Origin: Dyadobacter sp. UC 10
Lineage (GTDB): Bacteria > Bacteroidota > Bacteroidia > Cytophagales > Spirosomataceae
Length of the DNA stretch: 64,000 nucleotides
NCBI RefSeq assembly: GCF_008369915.1
Contig: NZ_VSRN01000001.1
Location: 6,754,501-6,818,500 of the forward strand
Reading direction: 5' to 3'
Shown here: positions 17,718 to 26,789 of the stretch, piece by piece
How positions within the stretch are numbered: the stretch's first letter is position 1
Layout: every line of letters begins with the position of its first letter
Translations under genes and position numbers: made by a program
The notes under the pieces: generated by a model
What the model was told of the DNA's origin: nothing
Database searches by the model: none
Seen by the model: only the letters and a program-made list of their open reading frames with translations

Positions 17718-19331
17718 TTAATACAACTTCTGCCGCTGCTGCTTAACTGTTTCGTCTTGCAGGAATTCATCGTAGCTCATTAATTTATCCAGAATTCCTT
17801 TTGGTCCGATTTCAATGATCCTGTTCGCGATGGTATGCACAAACTGGTGATCATGAGAATAGAATAACAAACAACCGCTGAAATCGATAAGCCCATTGTT
17901 CAAGGCGGTAATCGATTCGAGATCCAGGTGGTTGGTAGGGTCGTCCAATACCAATGCATTGGCACCTGAAAGCATTGTGCGTGACAACATACAACGCACT
18001 TTTTCACCTCCTGAAAGTACTTTTGCCTTTTTCAGAGATTCCTCTCCGGAGAACAGCATCCTGCCTAAAAATCCGCGGATAAAACTTTCATCCTTTTCCT
18101 CCGAGTACTGACGGAGCCAGTCGACGAGATTTAAATCCACGTCAAAAAACTGCCCCGGATCTTTCGGGAAATACGATTTTGTAATCGTAACTCCCCAGGT
18201 ATAGTTGCCTTTATCCGCCTTTTGAACCTCACTGATAATATCAAAGAAAGTACTGATAGCCATGACATTCCGGCTCACGAATGCGATCTTATCACCTTTG
18301 TTTACATTGAAGCTCAGGTTATCAAACAGTTTCGTTCCATCCTCAGCTGTTTTGGAAAGGCCTTCCACCCTCAGCAACTGGTCTCCTACTTCGCGCTCAG
18401 ACTTGAATGCGATATAGGGATACTTTCTGGAAGAGGGCTTAATATCATCAATCGTGAGCTTTTCAAGCAATTTTGAACGTGAAGTAGCCTGCTTGGATTT
18501 CGAAGCATTGGCACTGAACCTGCGAATGAATTCTTCCAGTTCCTTGCGCTTATCTTCCGCTTTTCTATTCGCATCCTGCCGTTGTTTCAACGCCAGCTGA
18601 CTGGATTGGTACCAAAATGAATAGTTTCCTGAGAACATTTGCACTTTACTGAAATCAATATCAACCACGTGCGTACAAACTTCATCCAGGAAGTGACGGT
18701 CGTGAGATACGACGATCACAGTATTTTTAAAATCCGCCAGGAAGTTTTCCAGCCACAAAACCGTCTCTACGTCCAGGTTGTTGGTAGGTTCATCGAGCAG
18801 AAGTACATCCGGATTTCCAAATAATGCCTGTGCAAGCAGTACTCTTACTTTATCATTAGAGTTCAGATCCGCCATCATCACCTGATGCTGGTCTTCACTC
18901 AGTCCAAGGCCGCTCAAAAGCTGAGCTGCTTCCGTTTCCGCTTCCCAGCCATTCAGATCTGCAAATTCCGCTTCCAGCTCCGCCGCTTTTTCTCCGTCTG
19001 CGTCGGTAAAATCTTCTTTCTCGTAAATCGCCTCACGTTCTTTCATGATTTTATAGAGCCGCTCGTGCCCCAGGATCACAGTATCCATGACCGAATATGA
19101 GTCAAATTCAAACTGGTCCTGTTTCAGGAACGTCATCCGCTCCCCGGGGTTCATGCTGACATTTCCTGTCTGCGGCTCTATTTCGCCTGAAAGAATTTTC
19201 AGAAAGGTCGATTTCCCTGCCCCGTTGGCTCCGATCACACCATAACAGTTACCCGGGACAAACTTTATATTTACTTCGTCGAATAGTATCCTTTTACCGT
19301 ATCGCAGTGATACGTTTTGAACCGTAATCAT
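17718..19331 (-). CDS. ABC-F family ATPase (YbiT-like), with unequal ATP sites
   Basis: 537 residues with two ABC domains and the ABC-F linker (about 245-300), no membrane segments; such proteins act on the ribosome. The first domain has intact Walker A GANGAGKST (34-42) and LLLDEPTNNLD but a degenerate signature (LNSNDKVRV). The second has a degenerate Walker A (VSRNVMAISTFF, no Gly-Lys) and LVLDDPTNHLD (Asp for the catalytic Glu) but an intact LSGGEKVR. ABC sites form between Walker A of one domain and the signature of the other, so one site looks competent and the other crippled. A minus-strand -7 box (TAGTTTTG) is at 19371-19364. Confidence 0.9.
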   Translation of the reverse strand: MITVQNVSLRYGKRILFDEVNIKFVPGNCYGVIGANGAGKSTFLKILSGEIEPQTGNVSMNPGERMTFLKQDQFEFDSYSVMDTVILGHERLYKIMKEREAIYEKEDFTDADGEKAAELEAEFADLNGWEAETEAAQLLSGLGLSEDQHQVMMADLNSNDKVRVLLAQALFGNPDVLLLDEPTNNLDVETVLWLENFLADFKNTVIVVSHDRHFLDEVCTHVVDIDFSKVQMFSGNYSFWYQSSQLALKQRQDANRKAEDKRKELEEFIRRFSANASKSKQATSRSKLLEKLTIDDIKPSSRKYPYIAFKSEREVGDQLLRVEGLSKTAEDGTKLFDNLSFNVNKGDKIAFVSRNVMAISTFFDIISEVQKADKGNYTWGVTITKSYFPKDPGQFFDVDLNLVDWLRQYSEEKDESFIRGFLGRMLFSGEESLKKAKVLSGGEKVRCMLSRTMLSGANALVLDDPTNHLDLESITALNNGLIDFSGCLLFYSHDHQFVHTIANRIIEIGPKGILDKLMSYDEFLQDETVKQQRQKLY

Positions 19332-19410
19332 CTTAAAAACCGATTATTTTATGAATGAGACCGCAAAACTACAAAAATCGAGTCGATTTCGGGTATTTTG
19401 GCCAAACTAA

Positions 19411-19450
19411 AAGCAAACAAGGCAGACCGGGTCTTTCCGGTCTGCCTTGC
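19411..19450 (-). terminator. Terminator of the beta-propeller gene
   Basis: A 13-bp stem (CAAGGCAGACCGG with its complement) with a short loop, read on the minus strand and followed by TGTTTGCTTTT. Confidence 0.8.
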
Positions 19451-19468
19451 TCATATTACAATTTGCGA

Positions 19469-20743
19469 TCAGGGAATTACGCGTAAAGTATGCGCTCCCT
19501 TTCCTACTGCAATGGACGCTTCCTGCTTTTTCAGAGAAGGGCTATCCCCCTTGGCCACACTCCAGAACTCTACGCCGCCATTTCCGCTGCCATATTGGTG
19601 ATATTCAAAGACCGAAACCGCAACATTGGAACCGTCTTTGTCAAAAACTACACTCCGGGGGTAAATTCCCTGGAACGGATAATCGGCTACTTTGGTCAAT
19701 GCACCTGTTGGTGCGACCTTAAATAATGCAAGTGTTGCTCCTGTTCCTGCTCCTGCCTCTGTCCAGGGAGAACCGCTTTTCCCCGCATTCGCAGTTACGA
19801 GCAACGTACCATCCGGGCTTACGGCAAAAGAACCTGTGTTCAAGCCAACCGGCGCCTGGCCGGCAACTTTATGCTCGGCAGAGCCATCCATTGAGAAGTC
19901 AACCAAGAAAATTTCTCCTTCGCCAGCAGCTTTGCCCTGCGCACCTTTTGAATCGAGTACCAGATAGTGTTTGCCGTCCGGAGTGAATCTCCCAAAAGAA
20001 GGCTCAGTACCTACTTTTACAGGTTTACCGAGCATTTCTACATTTTTCAATTTGCCTGCTTCTCTGATCACTTTATACAAACCAACTTCATTGGAATTGT
20101 CTAATGTAAAAGCGATAAAGTCGCCGGAAGGGTGCCAGGAAACGTCGATAATCCTATTTGCAGAATCAATCGCGGCGGGTAAGTTAAGGAACCGCGCCGG
20201 TTTTCCATCAGGACCGGATTCAATGAAAACAAGCTCTTTCCCAGTATCATTGGTTGAAAGTATCAGCTCGTTTTTATTCACATCTATAGAAGTTGGTTTT
20301 TTACCAACAGGAAAACCAAACTTCGCTTTGGGAGCCGACAGATTATTGATGTCAATGACGAAGAGCTTTTCGCCAACAGGAAATTCTGCGGCTGGATCTT
20401 TGTATTCAGTGACACCGTCCTCAGGCCTTACGCGGTTTTCAATCACGTAAGCGAGGCCTCCGGCTGCCGGTACAGCCAGTGTTTTAGAAAACCCAAGTGC
20501 TGAATTCGACACAAGGGCAGATCCAAGTCCTTTGCTTCCTCTTTCTACCGGAAATTTGATAGTGCTTAACTGATCTTTTGATGTATTGTCTCTTAATAGC
20601 TTACCATCGACAAATGCAGAGGCCGACATATCAGCATCGGAAACTACGACCAGGCCACGGGCATTAAAGGCGATGGGAGATTGAGCAACTGCGGGGATAT
20701 TACCCAAAGCTGCTAAACCAGCAAATAATACGACTTTTTTCAT
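19469..20743 (-). CDS. Exported beta-propeller protein (lactonase/YVTN-like)
   Basis: 424 residues. Residues 1-20 are a signal peptide ending AVAQ. Repeated strands such as DVSWHPSGDFIAFTLD, FGRFTPDGKHYLVLD, SFAVSPDGTLLVTANAG and SVVFDKDGSNVAVSVFEYHQYG are blades of a seven-bladed propeller of the YVTN/6-phosphogluconolactonase type. No catalytic residues of lactonases are certain, so a binding role is equally possible. It stands alone between two terminators. A hairpin at 20793-20834 precedes it. Confidence 0.75.
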   Translation of the reverse strand: MKKVVLFAGLAALGNIPAVAQSPIAFNARGLVVVSDADMSASAFVDGKLLRDNTSKDQLSTIKFPVERGSKGLGSALVSNSALGFSKTLAVPAAGGLAYVIENRVRPEDGVTEYKDPAAEFPVGEKLFVIDINNLSAPKAKFGFPVGKKPTSIDVNKNELILSTNDTGKELVFIESGPDGKPARFLNLPAAIDSANRIIDVSWHPSGDFIAFTLDNSNEVGLYKVIREAGKLKNVEMLGKPVKVGTEPSFGRFTPDGKHYLVLDSKGAQGKAAGEGEIFLVDFSMDGSAEHKVAGQAPVGLNTGSFAVSPDGTLLVTANAGKSGSPWTEAGAGTGATLALFKVAPTGALTKVADYPFQGIYPRSVVFDKDGSNVAVSVFEYHQYGSGNGGVEFWSVAKGDSPSLKKQEASIAVGKGAHTLRVIP

Positions 20744-20792
20744 AAAAAGAATTTAGGTTTTAGATGGTTTAAAAAGATTTACTTATAAATCA

Positions 20793-20834
20793 AAAGAAAC
20801 CTTGAATAGCACAAATGCCAGCCAAGGTTTCTTT
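20793..20834. repeat. Inverted repeat between rpsT and the propeller gene
   Basis: AAAGAAACCTT (20793-20803) and AAGGTTTCTTT (20824-20834) are perfect complements around a 20-base loop. On the minus strand the arm is followed by TTGATTTATAAG. It is either a second rpsT terminator or a leader hairpin of the propeller gene. Confidence 0.6.
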
Positions 20835-20855
20835 CTTTAATTCGCAATATAACAG

Positions 20856-20886
20856 AAAAACCCCGACAGTTGAGCTATCGGGGTGA
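20856..20886 (-). terminator. rpsT terminator
   Basis: On the minus strand ACCCCGATAG and CTGTCGGGGT pair around a short loop, followed by TTTTTCTG. Confidence 0.85.
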
Positions 20887-20902
20887 TTTTCTCAGTAGAA
20901 AA

Positions 20903-21166
20903 TTACGCTGCTACCGCAAGTGAATTAACCAATTTGGCCAATTTCGATTTTTGGTTAGAAGCTTTTTTCTTATGAATAATATTTTTCTTCGCCAGGCGAT
21001 CCAGCATCGAAGATACTGTTTTGTAAACTTCAACAGCTACTGTCTTATCAGTCGTCTCGCGTAGTTTCTTGATATATGAACGTGTAGTTTTGTGCTGATA
21101 GCGGTTACGCAAACGCTTTGTTTCGTTCGCGCGGATTCTTTTTAAAGCTGATTTATGATTTGCCAT
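20903..21166 (-). CDS. rpsT: 30S ribosomal protein S20
   Basis: 87 residues, lysine- and arginine-rich, normal length. MANHKSALKRIRANE is the standard S20 N-terminus; HKKKASNQKSKLAKLVN near the end is also typical. S20 binds 16S rRNA early in 30S assembly. It is a single-gene unit with its own promoter and terminator. E. coli S20 represses its own translation; no such structure is evident here. Confidence 0.97.
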   Translation of the reverse strand: MANHKSALKRIRANETKRLRNRYQHKTTRSYIKKLRETTDKTVAVEVYKTVSSMLDRLAKKNIIHKKKASNQKSKLAKLVNSLAVAA

Positions 21167-21203
21167 TTCGTATTAATATTTTTCAATTTCTCATTTCGGT
21201 GTG

Positions 21204-21235
21204 CAAAAATAGAGATTTGAGTACAATTTGCCAAA
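21204..21235 (-). promoter_or_regulatory. rpsT promoter
   Basis: Minus strand: -7 box TATTTTTG at 21211-21204 and TTTG at 21235-21232, spacer 20. Leader about 30 bases. Confidence 0.65.
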
Positions 21236-21269
21236 TTTCACAATAAAATAAATTTGGGCTTTCCAGCAT

Positions 21270-22073
21270 CTATTTCCTCATGCGCTGTAAATCAGACGAA
21301 AGGTATTCCTCAATCCGGCTTTCGAGTTCGTTATATGGAATATTGCCGTGCAGTTCTCCCTCCACCGCCAGGGATATTTTGCCTGTCTGCTCAGAAATTA
21401 CGATCACAATCGCATCGGTTGCCTCGCTCATTCCCATTGCGGCCCGGTGACGAAAACCAAGCGAAGAAGGTACATCAACGCCATCGGCAACAGGTAAAAC
21501 GCATCTGGCCGCTTTCAGGACGCCGTCGACAATAATCACAGCGCCATCATGCAACTCGCTGTATTGATTAAAAAGGGAAACCAACAGCGGCTTTGACACC
21601 CTGGATTCGAGCATCTCGCCTGTTTCGACATATTTGGTCAGATCGTCCCGCTTGTTAACGACGATCAGCGCCCCTGTGAAGTTCGCGGCGATGGTTTTAC
21701 TAGCATCTACAATTTCTCTTAAATTCTTTGCTTTCAGGTCAAGTACCGACGCCCCGATTATCTTTTTTAAAAAACCATTATTAGTGTAAATGGTCGACTT
21801 ACCAATGATCAATAAAAACCGCCTGATTTCCTGCTGAAAAATGACGATCAGCGCAACGGCACCTACGCCCATAAAATATTCAAGAATAGCAGTCAGCAAT
21901 CCCAGTCCCAGACCTTTGACGACCAGGTAAAAGACATAAACAAACAAATACCCCAAAAAGACACGGCTGGCAATACTTCCGCGGACAAGCGTATAAACCT
22001 GGTATAATAAGATGGCAACAAGAAAAACATCGAGGACATCAGTCCAGTTAATGTTTAAAAAACCCACACGCAT
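21270..22073 (-). CDS. cdaA: Diadenylate cyclase CdaA
   Basis: Condenses two ATP into cyclic di-AMP. 267 residues: three N-terminal membrane helices (about 13-75), then the DAC domain. The catalytic motifs are DGA (176-178, in ELHDGAVIIVDG) and RHR (208-210, in GFRHRAAMGMSE). It follows folP by 42 bases on the same strand. The GlmM/CdaR partners seen in Firmicutes are not adjacent. c-di-AMP usually controls K+ and osmolyte balance; no receptor gene is evident in this window. Confidence 0.95.
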   Translation of the reverse strand: MRVGFLNINWTDVLDVFLVAILLYQVYTLVRGSIASRVFLGYLFVYVFYLVVKGLGLGLLTAILEYFMGVGAVALIVIFQQEIRRFLLIIGKSTIYTNNGFLKKIIGASVLDLKAKNLREIVDASKTIAANFTGALIVVNKRDDLTKYVETGEMLESRVSKPLLVSLFNQYSELHDGAVIIVDGVLKAARCVLPVADGVDVPSSLGFRHRAAMGMSEATDAIVIVISEQTGKISLAVEGELHGNIPYNELESRIEEYLSSDLQRMRK

Positions 22074-22115
22074 AGGAAAATCAATAAAATTCGCGCCTAA
22101 ATTACTATTAAATTT

Positions 22116-22961
22116 CTAAGAGTTACTGACCGCAGACCATAGTTTTACAGCTTCCACCGCCGCTTTTACATCATGAACCCTTAATATGGATGCCCCCTGT
22201 TGTAATGCAAGCGTATTCAAAACCGTAGTACCGTTGAGGGCGTCGCCGGGAGTAATGCCAAGCGTTTTATATATGGTTGATTTCCTGGAAAGCCCTGCCA
22301 ATACCGGATAACCCAGTAACTGAAATTCGGATATTTTTTTGAGCAGCTCAAAGTTCTGGGCAATGTTTTTTGCAAATCCAAAGCCGGGATCGACAATGAT
22401 ATCAGTCACACCCTTACTATTTAATGAACTGATTTTTGTCCGCAAGTCGCTCAGAATATCAATTAGAAGGTGATTATAGGTAGTCAGCCTGTTCATTGTC
22501 TGTGGCTCGCCACGCATATGCATCAGAATATACGGCACCCGCAGCCTGGCAACCACATCGAACATATCAGCATCCAGATTCCCGCCGGAAACGTCGTTCA
22601 CTATTCCCGCGCCGTTTTTTACCGCCATTTCAGCGACTTTTGAGCGAAATGTATCTACTGAAATAATGAGTTCGGGAAAATACTTACTAAGCGTTTGCAG
22701 TGCGGCAAGTATGTTCTCCGATTCCTCCTCAATATCAATGTGTTTTGCGCCTGGTCTTGTCGAATAACCGCCCATGTCAATGATCGAGGCACCTTCTTCC
22801 AGCATCTTACCTACCCGGTCCGCGATTTCATTTTCGGTGATCGCACGGCTTTCGTCAAAAAAGGAATCGGTGGTCACGTTCAGTATCCCCATCACCAGCG
22901 GCGTAGTCAGATCGACGATTTTGCCCCGGATGTTGAGTGATTTTTTGCTAACTTGCAGCAT
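22116..22961 (-). CDS. folP: Dihydropteroate synthase
   Basis: Joins p-aminobenzoate to hydroxymethyl-dihydropterin pyrophosphate in folate synthesis; the sulfonamide target. 281 residues. Seen: GILNVTTDSFFDES (the usual NxTPDSF with Thr in place of Pro), DMGGYSTRPGA, NDVSGG, DPGFGFAKN and GLSRKST. First gene of the folP-cdaA unit; divergent from the DUF1599 gene with only 28 bases between starts. Confidence 0.95.
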   Translation of the reverse strand: MLQVSKKSLNIRGKIVDLTTPLVMGILNVTTDSFFDESRAITENEIADRVGKMLEEGASIIDMGGYSTRPGAKHIDIEEESENILAALQTLSKYFPELIISVDTFRSKVAEMAVKNGAGIVNDVSGGNLDADMFDVVARLRVPYILMHMRGEPQTMNRLTTYNHLLIDILSDLRTKISSLNSKGVTDIIVDPGFGFAKNIAQNFELLKKISEFQLLGYPVLAGLSRKSTIYKTLGITPGDALNGTTVLNTLALQQGASILRVHDVKAAVEAVKLWSAVSNS

Positions 22962-22989
22962 AGATTTGTTTAAATACTAACTCAAAACA

Positions 22990-23532
22990 GTGAAATCCAC
23001 AGAATCGGAATATCAGGAAATCATTCAGTATTGCCAAGATCTTTTCACAAAAAAAAATAAAGATTACGGAACCTCCTGGCGTATTTTGCGCATCCCCTCC
23101 ATTACCGATCAAATCTTCATCAAAGCACAGCGGATACGGACGATTCAGGAAAAAGGGGTACAGAAAGTTGACGAAAATGTTTCGTCAGAATTCATAGGTA
23201 TCATCAACTATTGCGTCATGGCTCTGATCCAGATCGATAGCCAGGAAAAAGAAAATCTTCCCGATGCAGAGCTTACCGGGCTTTATAACAAGCAGGTGAA
23301 TGAAGTCGCGGAGCTGCTTTTCAATAAAAATCATGATTACGGCGAAGCCTGGCGGGATATGCGGATCAGCTCGATGACTGATATTATTTTGATGAAATTG
23401 CTGCGGATCAAACAAATCGAGGACAATAACGGTTTAACAATTGTGTCCGAAGGCGTGAAAGCAGGTTACCAGGATATTATTAACTATTCAGTTTTTTGTC
23501 TGATCAAATCCAATGCACTGGATACGAATTAG
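22990..23532 (+). CDS. DUF1599 domain protein (internally duplicated)
   Basis: 180 residues beginning with GTG at 22990. Two copies of one unit: about 17-75 (FTKKNKDYGTSWRILRI, then SITDQIFIKAQRIRTIQE) and about 105-165 (FNKNHDYGEAWRDMRI, then SMTDIILMKLLRIKQIED), each followed by an INYxVxxLIxx helix. The KNxDYGxxWR motif may bind a nucleotide, but function is unknown. It heads the DUF1599/BT_3928/aroK run. Confidence 0.82.
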   Translation: MKSTESEYQEIIQYCQDLFTKKNKDYGTSWRILRIPSITDQIFIKAQRIRTIQEKGVQKVDENVSSEFIGIINYCVMALIQIDSQEKENLPDAELTGLYNKQVNEVAELLFNKNHDYGEAWRDMRISSMTDIILMKLLRIKQIEDNNGLTIVSEGVKAGYQDIINYSVFCLIKSNALDTN

Positions 23533-23559
23533 TATTCAGACATTTAATACAGCTATTAA

Positions 23560-24651
23560 ATGAAAATTATCGCTCAAATCTCCCGGGTAATTGTCGGGCT
23601 ACTATTCATTTTTTCGGGGCTGATCAAGCTCAATGATCCAATCGGGACTCAGTATAAGCTGGAAGAATATTTCGAAGTCTTCGCCACAGACCTGCCCGCA
23701 TTTCATGATTTTTTCATGGGGCTGGTTCCGCTTGCACTCTATTTTTCCGTATTTCTCTGCACAGCAGAAGTAGTACTGGGCATCGCTCTGCTGGTTGGTT
23801 ATAAACCGAGGACAGTATCCTGGCTATTACTGCTCATTATCATTTTCTTCACCTTCCTGACTTTCTACTCCGCCTACTTTAACAAGGTAACCGACTGCGG
23901 ATGTTTCGGAGCTGCCATTAAGCTTACCCCCTGGACTTCTTTTTTGAAAGATATCTTTTTGCTCGCGCTTATTCTCATCATCGTTTACTATCGTAAGAAA
24001 TTTAGCCCGCTACCGACGGGTATTATTGTCGCGATTTCAACAATGGTGTCGCTGGGAATCGCCGTTTACGCTCTTCGGCATTTACCAATCCTCGATCTGT
24101 TACCGTATCGCGTTGGCGCTAATATTCCGGAGCAACTGAAACCATCAGAACCGCTTCGCTATTTATATACTTTTGAAAAAGGCGGAAAGAAATTTGAATA
24201 TGAGCAATATCCGAGCGATACAACATTGGTATTCAAAGAAATGACTGTTTTGAATGAAGACGCCAAACCGAAAATCACCGATTATAAAGTCTGGAATGAC
24301 GCTGGCGATTTTACTGAAGAAACGTTTAAGGGTACCAAACTTTTCCTGGTTATCAAAAACCTGACGGATATCAACACCGCCGCACTTCCGGACATCAACA
24401 AGCTTTTCGACGGCGTTCGCGGGAAAGGAGTTGAGCCGATCATACTTACTTCGGGTAATAGTGATGAGATCGTCAAATTTGTAGCCGCACATCAGCTGAA
24501 TGCCCCTTTTTATTATGTTGATGCAACTGTCCTGAAAACCATCATGCGATCAAATCCTGGTCTCTGGCTATTAAAAGAAGGTACCGTGAAAGGTAAGTGG
24601 CATTATAATGATACGCCAGCTGCCGAAGAAGTCCTTACTGTTGTGAAATAA
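23560..24651 (+). CDS. BT_3928-like DoxX/MauE membrane protein
   Basis: 363 residues. N-terminal four-helix DoxX/MauE-type domain (about 5-145; VIVGLLFIFSGLIKLNDP, then a TDCGCFG Cys pair in the loop), a further helix near 150-170, then a C-terminal domain of about 190 residues outside the membrane. The CGCF pair, placed as in MauE, suggests thiol-redox or quinone-linked chemistry, which is inference. The pairing with DUF1599 is familiar in Bacteroidota; tpiA, often next, is absent here. Confidence 0.78.
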   Translation: MKIIAQISRVIVGLLFIFSGLIKLNDPIGTQYKLEEYFEVFATDLPAFHDFFMGLVPLALYFSVFLCTAEVVLGIALLVGYKPRTVSWLLLLIIIFFTFLTFYSAYFNKVTDCGCFGAAIKLTPWTSFLKDIFLLALILIIVYYRKKFSPLPTGIIVAISTMVSLGIAVYALRHLPILDLLPYRVGANIPEQLKPSEPLRYLYTFEKGGKKFEYEQYPSDTTLVFKEMTVLNEDAKPKITDYKVWNDAGDFTEETFKGTKLFLVIKNLTDINTAALPDINKLFDGVRGKGVEPIILTSGNSDEIVKFVAAHQLNAPFYYVDATVLKTIMRSNPGLWLLKEGTVKGKWHYNDTPAAEEVLTVVK

Positions 24652-24667
24652 GTGCCTTAATTTCAGA

Positions 24668-25171
24668 ATGAAGAATATAATTCTCGTTGGGATGATGTCG
24701 TCGGGTAAAACGACGCTTGGAAAAAAATTGGCCAGGATACTGGGATACCGGTTTGTAGATCTTGACAAACTCGTTGAACAGGACCAGAACATGGATATCC
24801 CCAGCCTATTTTCCCAAAAAGGCGAAACTTATTTCCGGGAGGTGGAGAGCAGGATTTTGAAAGAAATTTCCATCCGCAGGAACATGGTACTGGCCTCCGG
24901 CGGAGGTACTCCCTGCTTTTTTGATAATATGAACCTGATCAATCAGATGGGGATCAGCATTTTTCTCGATGTGCCTGCCGCTGATCTAGCCCGCCGCATT
25001 GAAAACCACGGAAAAGATGATAGACCTATACTTTCCGGGGCTGCTTCGCTTGTTGAAACTTTGGATCAAAAAATAAAAGAGCGCCTGCCGTTCTATTCAC
25101 AGGCGCTCATTACATTGAAGGGAGATATTGACACAAGCCATTTGATGCAGGAATTAAAACCGCTGCTGTGA
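24668..25171 (+). CDS. aroK: Shikimate kinase
   Basis: Phosphorylates shikimate at O3 in aromatic amino acid synthesis. 167 residues. Walker A GMMSSGKTTLGKKLA (about 6-20), FREVESRIL for shikimate binding, LASGGGTP, and a lid region with DDRPIL. It follows the BT_3928-like gene by 16 bases. The 3' end abuts the OmpP1 gene with no spacer (stop codons share TGATCA). Confidence 0.94.
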   Translation: MKNIILVGMMSSGKTTLGKKLARILGYRFVDLDKLVEQDQNMDIPSLFSQKGETYFREVESRILKEISIRRNMVLASGGGTPCFFDNMNLINQMGISIFLDVPAADLARRIENHGKDDRPILSGAASLVETLDQKIKERLPFYSQALITLKGDIDTSHLMQELKPLL

Positions 25172-26740
25172 TCAGAAGTTGTAGCCTACTGTAAGGACAA
25201 CGTTCAATGCTTTATTCGAAATGTTTGCTGTGAAATACTGCTTATCAGGGTTTTCAAGCGTGTAAGGCGTATAAGTCGATTTATAAACTGAATAGGTGCC
25301 GGCCAAATCCGCAAATAACCGGCTAAACCTGGCTCCCACGCCAGCAGAATAGAGCAATCTATCCCGCTTTATTCCATCCAGACGCTCATAATAAGGGTCG
25401 GCACAATAGGCAATCCCCAGCCTACCGCGCAGCAAACCGAAACGATATTCTCCGCCTAATCTTGCATTGACCACATTTCGGTATACGTCTTTCACCTCGG
25501 AATTGTTGTTTGTCCGGAAATCTTCATTCTCCTGGTCTGTCAGAAAATTTGTCCGGAGCCGCATTCCCGAATAGCCTACAAACTCGACAGTTCCTGAGAT
25601 AAATCCCTTGTTATTAATGAAATAAGTGGCACCTGCTGAGCCTTTGAACGGACTCAAGATCGAATATTCGAAATCGTTGGGAACAATAGAAATCCGGCTT
25701 TCTCTCGGACCGATATCTACACCCTGATCGTTGGTAATGGATCCGCGAATGTAGTTTGCTGCCACCGATTGGTTGAAGGTTTCCCGAATCGCCGTAAAAG
25801 TCGGCGAAGTAAGTGAGGCACCGAGCTGGACAAATGGATTGAGTTTATAAATCAAGCCAAACGTGGCGTTGATCCCGGTTCCAGAGGACGAGAAATCCTG
25901 AAAATTGGTCGTGGAATGGAAGTAGGAAGCATTGATAATCGAATCGTGCAACATGTGCGTGTAATTGTACCGGATCCTGCTGAACCCTACGGAACCGCCT
26001 ACATATAGCTTGTCATTATAGTTTCCTCCATACGCAATGGTCCACTGGCTTTGTACGCCTTTTGAATTGAAAAAACCCTGCTGCAACGTCGCATTTTTGT
26101 CATCATCGCGCGCATATGGCGGCCCGTAACCTTCACTGGTAGACACAAATTTGGTCGGATAAATCGTTTGCAACTGGTAATAGGCATGATCAAGATATCT
26201 GTACGTACCCTGGTTATCCTGAAGTTCCTGATTGTAATCCTCATCTGTCCACCCTACTGCATTCGCATCCTCGATTGCCCGGTCCAAAAAATTGCTGCTC
26301 TTATTTAAACCCGCGTAATTGAAACGGTTCTGGAAAGACTGCTGCCTTGAAAAAGAGATTCCCAGAGAGGTCCTTTTCCATTTACGCTGAAAACCGGGCT
26401 GGCTGGTGATCACAAGCGAAGCGTTGGCCAGGTTTGTCGAACTCTTGCCGGCCGATGTAACGCGGTCGATATATTTAGTATCTGTGCTGTTATTACTAAA
26501 ACCGGGGCTGATCGATAGTTCAGAGCGGGTGAAAAAGCCGAGTCCGGCCGGGTTTCCGCTGATCGCGCTGGCATCGCCTCCCAGGGCAGCGTGGTTTCCG
26601 CCAACGGCTTGAAAACGGGCGGTACCTGTCTGATTTACTTCCGAATATCTAAAAGCATCGCTGGCATATTGAGCGAAGGTCGTCGAGGAGGATATTAGCA
26701 AGCTAAAAATTAACAGAGCTCCTGAATGCGGTTTATTCAT
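25172..26740 (-). CDS. OmpP1/FadL-type outer membrane protein
   Basis: 522 residues: signal peptide ending TTFAQ, the N-terminal segment FQAVGGNHAALGGDASAISG characteristic of the phylum's OmpP1/FadL group, then beta-barrel strands through to an aromatic end (VLTVGYNF). Probable channel for long-chain fatty acids or other hydrophobic compounds; the natural substrate is unknown. Single-gene unit. Confidence 0.85.
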   Translation of the reverse strand: MNKPHSGALLIFSLLISSSTTFAQYASDAFRYSEVNQTGTARFQAVGGNHAALGGDASAISGNPAGLGFFTRSELSISPGFSNNSTDTKYIDRVTSAGKSSTNLANASLVITSQPGFQRKWKRTSLGISFSRQQSFQNRFNYAGLNKSSNFLDRAIEDANAVGWTDEDYNQELQDNQGTYRYLDHAYYQLQTIYPTKFVSTSEGYGPPYARDDDKNATLQQGFFNSKGVQSQWTIAYGGNYNDKLYVGGSVGFSRIRYNYTHMLHDSIINASYFHSTTNFQDFSSSGTGINATFGLIYKLNPFVQLGASLTSPTFTAIRETFNQSVAANYIRGSITNDQGVDIGPRESRISIVPNDFEYSILSPFKGSAGATYFINNKGFISGTVEFVGYSGMRLRTNFLTDQENEDFRTNNNSEVKDVYRNVVNARLGGEYRFGLLRGRLGIAYCADPYYERLDGIKRDRLLYSAGVGARFSRLFADLAGTYSVYKSTYTPYTLENPDKQYFTANISNKALNVVLTVGYNF

Positions 26741-26789
26741 GATAATATATTACAAAAAATCAACGCTGTTTTAAAATTTTACTAAAACG

